From contig JAWXUD010000041.1 of NCBI GenBank assembly GCA_044432945.1, positions 1 through 12,643 of the forward strand: 12,643 nucleotides of DNA, read 5' to 3'. Both the position numbers and the translations under genes were made by a program. The stretch is from JAWXUD01 sp044432945 (GTDB lineage: Bacteria > Cyanobacteriota > Vampirovibrionia > Gastranaerophilales > Gastranaerophilaceae). The notes beneath the pieces are model-generated. The model worked only from the letters and a program-made list of their open reading frames with translations, was not told the origin of the DNA and searched no databases. Below are positions 1-5,495 of the stretch, in pieces; the stretch's first letter is position 1; every line of letters starts with the position of its first letter.

Positions 1-997
1 CAAGTTCTGACAATGTAGGTAACGATTTGCCTGCATCGCTACATGCTTTCAAAGCACCTGCCCAGTAGTTAGTAGAACATTTTGTTCCCATATCATAGTT
101 AGTGTCACCTGGATAAACAGCACCTGACTTAAAATCACTATCCCATTCAGATTGTCCATCACAAGTATTAAGTGCGGTGATTGGTGTGTCAGAAGTATCC
201 CAACAAGTATCTAAACCTTCAATATTAATCCCTAATGATGAATTCAGTGCAACAATGTCACTACCAACCATGTTTTTACCAGCGTTACCATTCATATCAG
301 CGATAATCGCAATGCATTGCGTAGCTTCTGTTCTATTCAGTCCGCTCTCATAAGGGTCTAACCATTCGCAATCTAGGTCATAATTAATAATAGCTTTTGT
401 TCCATCTGCTAGAACTATCCCAACGTTGTTACTTGTAAAATCTCTGTTTAGAACGTCTGCTGCAAAATCTTCACCAGTAACTAAATCTTCTACATAGACT
501 TTTTCATCACACGAGCTTATCGCAACATCAGGAAAGCAATCTGTCATATCGGTCAAATCACAAACTTCGTTGATTTTTAAATATTTTCCTAATTCTGCGA
601 CAAAATCCTCAGCGTCAGAATATCCCGTTAATTTTTCATGAAATCTCATCTGATTCATCGCTTCATAAAGTCGTTCTTGAAATAAAGTTTTTTTAGTATC
701 CAATGCTTTATATTGATAGTTGCTAACTAAATTCGGTATCGTCATTGCTGAAACAACGCCGATTATGCCAAGGGTTATTAAGACTTCTGCGAGAGTGAAC
801 GCTGAATATTTCGTCATCGAAACCACCCCGTCAACTTCGTTGCCACCCCTCCTCTGGAGGGGAATTGCTCCCGCTCGAACAGACGGATCTGCTTTCTGCC
901 TCTGCTCGCTTGCGTTCCATCGGAGGGGAATGCGACTGCCACCCCATCTTGCTTCACTCGCATCACACTGCTTTTGTTCATTCTTGTTTGTTTTCAT
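1..997 (-). CDS. Type IV pilin-like protein with prepilin signal (paralog 1), 3' end cut by window edge
   Basis: 332 codons are visible; the stop lies beyond position 1. From the internal Met at 815-817 the product reads MTKYSA|FTLAEV followed by a hydrophobic helix. This is a class III prepilin signal with Glu at +5 of the mature protein, so a prepilin peptidase should cut it and the protein should sit in or be assembled at the inner membrane. The rest aligns closely with the complete paralog at 3067-4152. Shared blocks include EDFVAELGKYLKINE, DCEWLDPYE, CWDTS and NYWAGA, and all nine cysteines visible in the mature part match. The best ribosome site (AAGGAG, 1004-1009) serves an upstream ATG at 995-997, in frame, which adds a 60-residue hydrophilic leader encoded mostly by a GC-rich insert. 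Such a leader is far longer than usual for prepilins. Translation could instead begin at 817. The gene is divergent from the XRE regulator. Family assignment is firm; the role (pilus subunit, pseudopilin or adhesin) is not. Confidence 0.88.
   Translation of the reverse strand, partial: MKTNKNEQKQCDASEARWGGSRIPLRWNASEQRQKADPSVRAGAIPLQRRGGNEVDGVVSMTKYSAFTLAEVLITLGIIGVVSAMTIPNLVSNYQYKALDTKKTLFQERLYEAMNQMRFHEKLTGYSDAEDFVAELGKYLKINEVCDLTDMTDCFPDVAISSCDEKVYVEDLVTGEDFAADVLNRDFTSNNVGIVLADGTKAIINYDLDCEWLDPYESGLNRTEATQCIAIIADMNGNAGKNMVGSDIVALNSSLGINIEGLDTCWDTSDTPITALNTCDGQSEWDSDFKSGAVYPGDTNYDMGTKCSTNYWAGALKACSDAGKSLPTLSEL
818..975. repeat. GC-rich hairpin-containing insert in the pilin leader region
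   Basis: This stretch is clearly richer in G+C than the AT-rich DNA around it. It contains a perfect hairpin CCCCTCC-TCT-GGAGGGG at 846-862, the direct repeat GGAGGGGAAT at 856-865 and 922-931, GCCACCCC at 842-849 and 938-945, and an ATGCGA/TCGCAT inverted pair (930-935 and 958-963). It lies between the Shine-Dalgarno/ATG and the prepilin signal of paralog 1 and is absent from paralog 2, where the ribosome site directly precedes the signal. It looks like a small dispersed palindromic element inserted without breaking the frame. The boundaries are approximate, and its identity as a mobile repeat is inference. Confidence 0.45.
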
Positions 998-1003
998 AAC
1001 CTA

Positions 1004-1009
1004 CTCCTT
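1004..1009 (-). promoter_or_regulatory. Ribosome binding site selecting the upstream pilin start
   Basis: AAGGAG on the minus strand lies 6 bases before the ATG at 995-997. No comparable site precedes the internal ATG at 815-817; only GGGGTGG is there. This favours the long-leader start. Confidence 0.7.
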
Positions 1010-1028
1010 TTTAGCAAATATCGTATTT

Positions 1029-1059
1029 TATGTTTAATTATTACAAATAATTAAACATA
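1029..1059. promoter_or_regulatory. Perfect 14-bp-arm inverted repeat between pilin 1 and XRE regulator
   Basis: The arms TATGTTTAATTATT and AATAATTAAACATA are exact reverse complements separated by ACA. The repeat lies downstream of the predicted pilin promoter, so it is inside the pilin 5' untranslated region and could be an RNA hairpin. It also sits beside a gene for a small HTH protein, so it could be that protein's operator. The sequence does not decide between these. Confidence 0.6.
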
Positions 1060-1087
1060 TTTATAAATAATTATAAAATATAATAAA

Positions 1088-1116
1088 ATATTACAAAATA
1101 GTAAACAAATTGTCAA
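1088..1116 (-). promoter_or_regulatory. Predicted promoter of pilin paralog 1
   Basis: Minus-strand TTGACA (1111-1116), a 17-base spacer, then TAATAT (1088-1093). The -35 is consensus and the -10 matches four of six positions. Transcription would start near 1081, giving an untranslated region of about 80 bases that contains the 1029-1059 hairpin. Confidence 0.55.
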
Positions 1117-1140
1117 TATATGATATTAGTGTTTTATAAT
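1110..1140 (+). promoter_or_regulatory. Predicted promoter of XRE regulator, possibly leaderless
   Basis: A perfect TATAAT (1135-1140) ends 6 bases before the ATG at 1147, and no Shine-Dalgarno is present, as expected for a leaderless message. The only -35-like box is TTGTCA (1110-1115) at a long 19-base spacing. It overlaps the -35 of the divergent pilin promoter almost completely. Confidence 0.5.
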
Positions 1141-1146
1141 TAAGCA

Positions 1147-1350
1147 ATGATTAGAATTCGATTACGTCAAATCTTATGGGATAAAGAAATTACGGCGATT
1201 TCAGTACACGAAGCAACTGGAATAAGTCAATCTATTCTTTCAGATATCGTGCGTGGCAAACGCACAAATGTTGGGCTTGATATAATTAATAAATTATGCA
1301 ATTTTTTAGGTTGTGGGCTTCACGAATTGCTCGAATATAAAAAAGATTAA
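1147..1350 (+). CDS. Small XRE/Cro-CI-type HTH transcriptional regulator
   Basis: This 67-residue protein is almost entirely one Cro/CI-type helix-turn-helix domain. The turn region ISVHEATGIS (about 18-27) is followed by the recognition helix QSILSDIVRGK (about 28-38), and a final helical part INKLCNFLGCGLHELLEY resembles the usual 'ICxxLxcxxxDLLEY' end of stand-alone XRE regulators. No ligand-binding or oligomerisation domain follows. It is divergent from pilin paralog 1, with a perfect palindrome and overlapping promoters in the shared spacer, so the pilin gene and itself are natural candidate targets (inference). There is no Shine-Dalgarno; a TATAAT box 6 bases before the ATG suggests a leaderless message. 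A strong bidirectional terminator follows the stop. Confidence 0.88.
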   Translation: MIRIRLRQILWDKEITAISVHEATGISQSILSDIVRGKRTNVGLDIINKLCNFLGCGLHELLEYKKD

Positions 1351-1370
1351 TTTTATATATAAAAACAGAC

Positions 1371-1412
1371 AAAAACAGGCGAGAATTTTTTAAAAAATTC
1401 TCGCCTGTTTTT
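1371..1412. terminator. Bidirectional terminator, perfect 42-bp palindrome
   Basis: Two 21-base arms are exact reverse complements with no spacer. The core GGCGAGAA/TTCTCGCC is flanked by A-runs and T-runs on both strands. It lies between the convergent XRE gene (plus) and Ycf23-like gene (minus), so it can end both transcripts. Confidence 0.9.
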
Positions 1413-1435
1413 AATTATTCTATTTCAATTAGAAT

Positions 1436-2194
1436 TTATACTAATTCTAAAACCTTTTGAGTGTTTCTTGAAGCGATTTCAACCAAACTAGATGCAGTTG
1501 CCATCATAGACAAAGAAGAATCCATTTTGTTGATACAAGAACCACAACCGATTGCAGAAGCACCAGCAGCGAACGCAAATGAAGCAGTCGTTGGGTTAAT
1601 CCCAGTAGCTGTCATAATTGGCAAATCAATGTTTCTAGCCAACTCAATTGTATTAGAAAGTGTCAATTCGGCACGTTGCATCAAACCTCTGACACCATCA
1701 GCTTGAGAACAAGAATTGAAATGTCCTTCTGTTTGGATCAAGTTGATACCTAAGTTTTCTAAATTTCTAGCTAATTCAATTTGCTCATTAATAGCCAATT
1801 CACCAGGGATTGTTACTGAGAAAAATACGTTTTGCTCACCTAACAATGATAAAGTTTCTTTAGTCAATGCCAAAACTTCTTCTGCAGAGAACGATTGACC
1901 GTTTTTGTAAAGCACATCAAAATTTCCTAACTCAATAGCATCAGCACCTAACTCAATAGCTCTTGCTAATTCTTGAGGCACAATTGAAGATACAAAAATA
2001 GGCATTTCAGTCATGTTTCTGATTTCAGCAATAATCTCTTCGTTAGCACAAATATCAATCGCACTAGCGTTTGAATGCTCAGCAGCCATAACTACTTTTT
2101 TAATGTTTTCGATATCAAAGTTATCAATACCTGCAATAACTTTAACGGCACGTTTTTCTGTTAAATCTTGTTTAAATGAACTAATTCTTGACAT
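1436..2194 (-). CDS. ycf23: DUF561/Ycf23-family protein
   Basis: The 252-residue product matches the full-length pattern of the Ycf23/DUF561 family, known from cyanobacteria and red-lineage plastid genomes and of unknown biochemical role. Visible blocks are KVIAGIDNFD (18-27), the AIDICA strand (45-50), GADAIELGNFD (83-93), TATGIN (195-200) and a glycine/cysteine-rich end GCGSC (216-220). The alternating strand/helix pattern and small-residue loops fit a TIM-barrel phosphate-binding fold related to indole-glycerol-phosphate synthase-like enzymes (inference). AAGGAG at 2205-2210 supports the start. It is convergent with the XRE gene and divergent from the protease, with which it shares a Fur-like inverted repeat. 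It is the best phylogenetic marker in the window. The family call is strong; no reaction can be assigned. Confidence 0.88.
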   Translation of the reverse strand: MSRISSFKQDLTEKRAVKVIAGIDNFDIENIKKVVMAAEHSNASAIDICANEEIIAEIRNMTEMPIFVSSIVPQELARAIELGADAIELGNFDVLYKNGQSFSAEEVLALTKETLSLLGEQNVFFSVTIPGELAINEQIELARNLENLGINLIQTEGHFNSCSQADGVRGLMQRAELTLSNTIELARNIDLPIMTATGINPTTASFAFAAGASAIGCGSCINKMDSSLSMMATASSLVEIASRNTQKVLELV

Positions 2195-2235
2195 AATAAT
2201 ATTTCTCCTTTTTTAAAATTATAAACTTTTTCTAA

Positions 2236-2264
2236 ATTATACATTAAAATTGTAATAATTACAA
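2236..2264 (-). promoter_or_regulatory. Predicted promoter of ycf23-like gene
   Basis: Minus-strand TTGTAA (2259-2264), exactly 17 bases, then consensus TATAAT (2236-2241). The implied start near 2229 leaves room for the Shine-Dalgarno at 2205-2210. Confidence 0.65.
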
Positions 2265-2265
2265 T
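2249..2265. promoter_or_regulatory. Fur-family-like 7-1-7 inverted repeat overlapping the promoter
   Basis: ATTGTAAT-A-ATTACAAT is a perfect inverted repeat with 8-base arms and a 1-base centre. Its inner part GTAATAATTAC matches the core of the Bacillus Zur box. The inner 15 bases differ from the PerR box TTATAATNATTATAA at one symmetrical position per arm. It covers the -35 and part of the spacer of the ycf23 promoter and lies upstream of the protease gene. An operator role is inferred. Confidence 0.45.
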
Positions 2266-2340
2266 AACTAATCAAGAGTTAAAACTTTCAGGCGGTGAAA
2301 TCCTAAAAAAATAATTCATAATTAAGCTAAAGAGGTTAAT

Positions 2341-3054
2341 ATGATAAAAAAAGTTTTGGTTTTAGTTTTTGTATTTATAATGAATTTTTCTCAAACATTT
2401 GCACTTAATTATTCTGCAGATGAACAGGTAAACATAAAAGTTTATGAAAAAATCAACCCTGCAATCGTGTCAATAGATGCAAATCTTCCTGATGGGTTTT
2501 CAGCGGGGACGGGCTGTATCGTGCGGGCTGACGGGGTTATCCTGACAGGAACACATGTTGTTGAAGGTGCTAAAGACATCGAGGTCAAAACCTTTGATGG
2601 CAAAGTTTATGATGCAAAAATCGTTGCGACAATGGGCAAAAAAAGAGATTTAGCACTTTTAAAAATAAAACCTAAATCAACGCTGAAAACGATTGAATTT
2701 GGGAATTCCGATGAAGTCAAAGTCGGACAAAAAGTCTTAGCAATCGGTAATCCATTTGGCTTTGCAGGGACACTAACCTCAGGAATTGTTTCTAGAATAG
2801 ATTATTCAAAAAACAGAATTCAAACCGATGCTGCAATAAATCCAGGTTGCTCAGGCGGACCACTTTTGAACTCTAACGGCGAAGTTATCGCAATAAGTCA
2901 ATCTATTTATAACCCTGATAACAACATCTCTAACATAGGCATCGGCTTCGCAATCCCAATAAATGACGCCAAAGACTTCATCGCAAACGCTGATGTTGAA
3001 GTTGAAGTCGCACTTCTCAAACCCAAAAAACGCTTTTCACTTTTTACAAAATAA
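2341..3054 (+). CDS. Exported trypsin-like serine protease (HtrA/S1C type, no PDZ domain)
   Basis: The 237-residue protein starts with a signal peptide (KK, then a hydrophobic core at about 5-21, likely cut near residue 21), so it should act outside the cytoplasmic membrane. The S1 protease fold follows with a complete triad: His72 in GTHVVE (usually NAHVV), Asp103 in KRDLALLKI, and Ser171 in NPGCSGGPL (usually NPGNSGGPL). GNPFG (136-140) and the C-terminal strand GIGFAIP (200-206) are typical of DegP/DegQ/HhoA enzymes. The chain ends soon after the protease domain, so no PDZ domain is present; oligomer control and substrate choice must differ from classical HtrA. AGAGG (2331-2335) precedes the ATG by 5 bases. 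It is convergent with pilin paralog 2, the stops lying 12 bases apart. A role in quality control of exported pilin-like proteins is only suggested by position. Confidence 0.9.
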   Translation: MIKKVLVLVFVFIMNFSQTFALNYSADEQVNIKVYEKINPAIVSIDANLPDGFSAGTGCIVRADGVILTGTHVVEGAKDIEVKTFDGKVYDAKIVATMGKKRDLALLKIKPKSTLKTIEFGNSDEVKVGQKVLAIGNPFGFAGTLTSGIVSRIDYSKNRIQTDAAINPGCSGGPLLNSNGEVIAISQSIYNPDNNISNIGIGFAIPINDAKDFIANADVEVEVALLKPKKRFSLFTK

Positions 3055-3066
3055 AATTATGCTTTT

Positions 3067-4152
3067 TTAATCACTAACGCAACGACCAAGCATTGACGAT
3101 TGGCTTTTAGGGTTTCCAGTAACTCTATAATAAGTTTCGTATAGCCTAACTGTGCCAGCCTGAGTCACATTAGTTGTACCACTATCTGAAAACAAACCAT
3201 ATCCTGAACTAGTCTTAACTATGTTTAAAGTATTAAAATTTTCGGGTATATACTCTCCTACTACTGACACATTATCAACAATTTCACCAGACGTTTCATA
3301 TAAATAATCTAATGCCAGTGCTGATAATTCATCTTTTGTAGGTAATCGTTTACCTGCCTCTTTACATGCTTTATAAGCACCAGCCCAATAGTTTTTCTGG
3401 CATGATGTTGTTGTAAAAGATATAGAATAATCAGGATTAGTTATAAGAAAATCCTCTATCCCCACTGTAGTAAATAAAGAATCCCACTCACTTGTTCCAT
3501 CACATGTATCTATTGGTGAATATATTGCATTAGAAGTGTCCCAACAAAGATCAGCAATTTGCACGCCAAAAGTCGAATTAATTGCAAAAATATCGCTACC
3601 GATTGCGTTTTTACCAGCATTACCATTAACATCAGCAACTATTGCAACACACTGAGTTGCTTCACTACGAGAAGCACCACCTTCATATGGGTCGAGCCAT
3701 TCACAATCTAAATCGTAATTCACAATCGCCTTCACACCATCTGCAAAAACAACTCCGATATTATAACTGGAATAATCACGCACCAAAATGTTTGAAGCAA
3801 AATCCTCTCCAGTTATGAGGTCTGATGTTTCAATTTCTTTACTACAAGAATTTATGGTTGTACTTGGAAAACAATCCTGCATATTATCTACATCACAAGT
3901 TTCGTTGATCTTTAAGTATTTCCCTAATTCTGCTACGAAATCTTCTGCACTATCATATCCAGTAAGTTTTTCATGAAATCTCATCTGATTCATGGCTTCT
4001 TCAAGGCGATTTTCAAATAAAAGCTTTTTCTTTGCCAGTGCCTCTGATTGCATATTATTAATCAAATTCGGCATTGTCATCGCAGCCACAACACCTATGA
4101 TGCCTAAGGTTATTAAAACCTCTGCTAAAGTAAACGCTAAATTCTTTGTCAT
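3067..4152 (-). CDS. Type IV pilin-like protein with prepilin signal (paralog 2)
   Basis: This complete 361-residue protein starts MTKNLA|FTLAEV, a class III prepilin signal with Glu at mature position 5, followed by a hydrophobic helix to about residue 27. The ectodomain is large for a pilin and holds ten cysteines (86, 94, 103, 150, 168, 203, 217, 251, 263, 358), enough for five disulfides. The segment WAGAYKACKEAGKRLPTKDEL (256-276) resembles the 'W..A...C...G.RLPT..EL' pattern of DUF1566/Lcl-type C-terminal domains, which occur in pilin-like and surface proteins; this match is by eye. AGAGGAAA (4157-4164) sits 4 bases from the ATG, with its GAGG core 7 bases away. The gene is divergent from a ribbon-helix-helix protein across a palindrome. 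It could be a minor pilin, pseudopilin or displayed adhesin. Confidence 0.9.
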   Translation of the reverse strand: MTKNLAFTLAEVLITLGIIGVVAAMTMPNLINNMQSEALAKKKLLFENRLEEAMNQMRFHEKLTGYDSAEDFVAELGKYLKINETCDVDNMQDCFPSTTINSCSKEIETSDLITGEDFASNILVRDYSSYNIGVVFADGVKAIVNYDLDCEWLDPYEGGASRSEATQCVAIVADVNGNAGKNAIGSDIFAINSTFGVQIADLCWDTSNAIYSPIDTCDGTSEWDSLFTTVGIEDFLITNPDYSISFTTTSCQKNYWAGAYKACKEAGKRLPTKDELSALALDYLYETSGEIVDNVSVVGEYIPENFNTLNIVKTSSGYGLFSDSGTTNVTQAGTVRLYETYYRVTGNPKSQSSMLGRCVSD

Positions 4153-4194
4153 AATATTTCCTCTATATTTTCCACTTTACACATTTACACTAGC

Positions 4195-4224
4195 ATATTG
4201 CACTTGAAAAAGCAAGTGCAATAT
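4195..4224. promoter_or_regulatory. Perfect 12-bp-arm inverted repeat between pilin 2 and RHH regulator
   Basis: The arms ATATTGCACTTG and CAAGTGCAATAT are exact reverse complements around AAAAAG. No T-run follows on either strand, so it is not a standard terminator. On the minus strand a weak promoter (TTGCAC, 18 bases, TATGCT) would overlap it. A palindromic operator for the adjacent RHH protein is a reasonable inference. Confidence 0.6.
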
Positions 4225-4267
4225 TGCCATGTATTATTTCGCAGTCATGCAGATTATATTTACACAT

Positions 4268-4272
4268 AGGAG
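4268..4272 (+). promoter_or_regulatory. Ribosome binding site setting the RHH gene start
   Basis: AGGAG lies 7 bases before the ATG at 4280. The in-frame ATG at 4229 has no such site, and the 17 extra residues it would add match no part of an RHH domain. Confidence 0.75.
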
Positions 4273-4279
4273 AATATTA

Positions 4280-4444
4280 ATGTTTAAAATAAAAAAACCA
4301 GAAATGATTAATAAAACATTTAGATTACCTTTAGAATTGGTGCAAAAATTACAAAAAGTAGCACTAAACCAAAACATTTCACTAAATAACTTAGTGCTAC
4401 AATGTTGCGAATATGCACTTGAAAAATTAGAAAAAACAGATTGA
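4280..4444 (+). CDS. Small ribbon-helix-helix (Arc/CopG-like) DNA-binding protein
   Basis: The product is 54 residues. It begins with a basic segment and an alternating strand NKTFRLP (about 11-17), as in Arc/MetJ/CopG proteins where strands from two subunits enter the DNA major groove. Helix one ELVQKLQKVALNQN (about 19-32), a turn with Ser34 (NISLNNL), and helix two NNLVLQCCEYALEKLE (about 36-51) complete the fold. I chose this start for its good ribosome site and because the domain begins just after it. It is divergent from pilin paralog 2 with a 12-bp-arm palindrome in between, and 69 bases upstream of the aminotransferase on the same strand. Autoregulation and control of the pilin gene are inferred. 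No toxin gene is adjacent, which argues against an antitoxin. Confidence 0.8.
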   Translation: MFKIKKPEMINKTFRLPLELVQKLQKVALNQNISLNNLVLQCCEYALEKLEKTD

Positions 4445-4513
4445 AATTAATTAATTACTGCGAGTTTATCTTGTTCGTGTTACACTAATCATATACTTGA
4501 ATAAGGAGAAGAT

Positions 4514-5431
4514 ATGACTACAGAGTATTATTTTATGAATGGGGAATATGTAGAAGCTTCAAAAGCGATGATTCCTGTAAGAACGCATGCGTTTTTATAC
4601 GGAACTGCGGTATTTGAAGGGATTAGAGCATATTGGAACGAAGACGAAAAACAACTATACGCTTTCAGAGTTCCTGAACACTATGATAGATTAAAATTAT
4701 CAGGCAAAATTATGTATATGAAAAGTCCTTATACGACTGAAGAATATTGTGAAATTACAAAAACATTACTTGCAAAAAACAATTATCAACAAGATTGCTA
4801 TATGCGTCCAAACTTATACAAAATGGCTCAACAAGTAGGACCAGGGTTATACGACAATCCTGATGGATTTATGTTAATTTCTAACAAAATGGGAAACTAT
4901 GTTGATGTTTCAAACGGTTTAAAAGTTTGCGTTTCTAGCTGGAGAAGAAACGGCGACAACTCAATTCCACCTAGAGCTAAAGTTGCTGGCTCATACGCTA
5001 ACGCAGCATTAATCAAAACTGACGCTCATAACGCTGGCTTTGATGACGCTATCGTATTGGACGAAGCTGGACAAGTTACTGAGGGTTCTGCAATGAACTT
5101 ATTCTTAGTTCAAAACGGAAAACTTGTTACAACTAGAACTTCTGACAATATTTTAGTTGGAATTACTAGAAATACTATCATCGAACTTGCTAAAGATGTT
5201 TTAGGATTAGAAACAGAAGAACGTGCAATAGATAGAACAGAAATCTACATCTCTGATGAAGCATTCTATTGCGGAACTGGCGCACAAGTTAGCCCTGTTG
5301 TTAGCTGTGATGGCAGAGATATTGGTGATGGCAAAATCGGTTCTATTTCTAAACAATTACAAGATTTGTATTTTGACGTTGTTAAAGGCAAAGTTGAAAA
5401 ATATAAACACTGGTGCATGCCTGTTTATTAA
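4514..5431 (+). CDS. ilvE: Branched-chain amino acid aminotransferase (PLP fold type IV)
   Basis: The 305-residue enzyme transfers the amino group between glutamate and branched-chain 2-oxo acids, the last step of valine, leucine and isoleucine synthesis and the first of their breakdown. Class IV aminotransferase features are in order: the N-terminal THAFLYGTAVFEGIRAY (24-40), the PLP Lys156 in PPRAKVAGSY, Glu190 in VTEGSAMNLF, and the phosphate-binding loop CGTGAQVSPV (253-262). The length fits IlvE rather than the shorter D-amino acid transaminase or aminodeoxychorismate lyase. AAGGAG (4503-4508) is 5 bases from the ATG. A strong terminator follows the stop. No other ilv or leu gene is nearby, so it seems to be a stand-alone unit. 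Confidence 0.95.
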   Translation: MTTEYYFMNGEYVEASKAMIPVRTHAFLYGTAVFEGIRAYWNEDEKQLYAFRVPEHYDRLKLSGKIMYMKSPYTTEEYCEITKTLLAKNNYQQDCYMRPNLYKMAQQVGPGLYDNPDGFMLISNKMGNYVDVSNGLKVCVSSWRRNGDNSIPPRAKVAGSYANAALIKTDAHNAGFDDAIVLDEAGQVTEGSAMNLFLVQNGKLVTTRTSDNILVGITRNTIIELAKDVLGLETEERAIDRTEIYISDEAFYCGTGAQVSPVVSCDGRDIGDGKIGSISKQLQDLYFDVVKGKVEKYKHWCMPVY

Positions 5432-5441
5432 CAAACATTTT

Positions 5442-5483
5442 CGACAAAAAGGATTGAATTATCAGTTCTTTTTGTCGTTTTTT
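5442..5483 (+). terminator. Rho-independent terminator after ilvE
   Basis: The stem arms CGACAAAAAG (5442-5451) and CTTTTTGTCG (5468-5477) are perfect. The stem extends five more pairs, two of them G-U, to a small loop, then TTTTTT at 5478-5483. It abuts the AAGGG ribosome site (5484-5488) of the next gene. Confidence 0.85.
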
Positions 5484-5495
5484 AAGGGTTAAATT

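Noticed and set aside
720..1037. Open frame of 105 codons on the plus strand over the start of pilin 1
   Set aside because: It runs antisense to the prepilin signal and through the GC-rich insert, has no ribosome site, and its product looks like no family. The minus-strand prepilin is clearly the real gene.
2287..2305. TCAGGCGGTGAAATCCT resembling part of an FMN riboswitch
   Set aside because: Only this short piece matches by eye. The other conserved FMN aptamer segments are missing in the space available, and the downstream gene is a protease rather than a riboflavin gene.
4195..4224. Palindrome upstream of pilin 2 as a terminator
   Set aside because: Neither strand has a T-run after the stem, and it lies between two divergent starts where no transcript should end.
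4229..4279. Longer start for the RHH gene at ATG 4229
   Set aside because: No Shine-Dalgarno precedes it and the extra 17 residues do not belong to the fold; AGGAG before 4280 sets the start.
4280..4444. RHH protein as an antitoxin of a toxin-antitoxin pair
   Set aside because: The next gene on the strand is ilvE, 69 bases away, and no small toxin-like gene is adjacent on either strand.
5256..5492. Open frame of 78 codons overlapping the end of ilvE
   Set aside because: It is an alternate frame of ilvE running through the terminator, with no ribosome site and no recognisable product.
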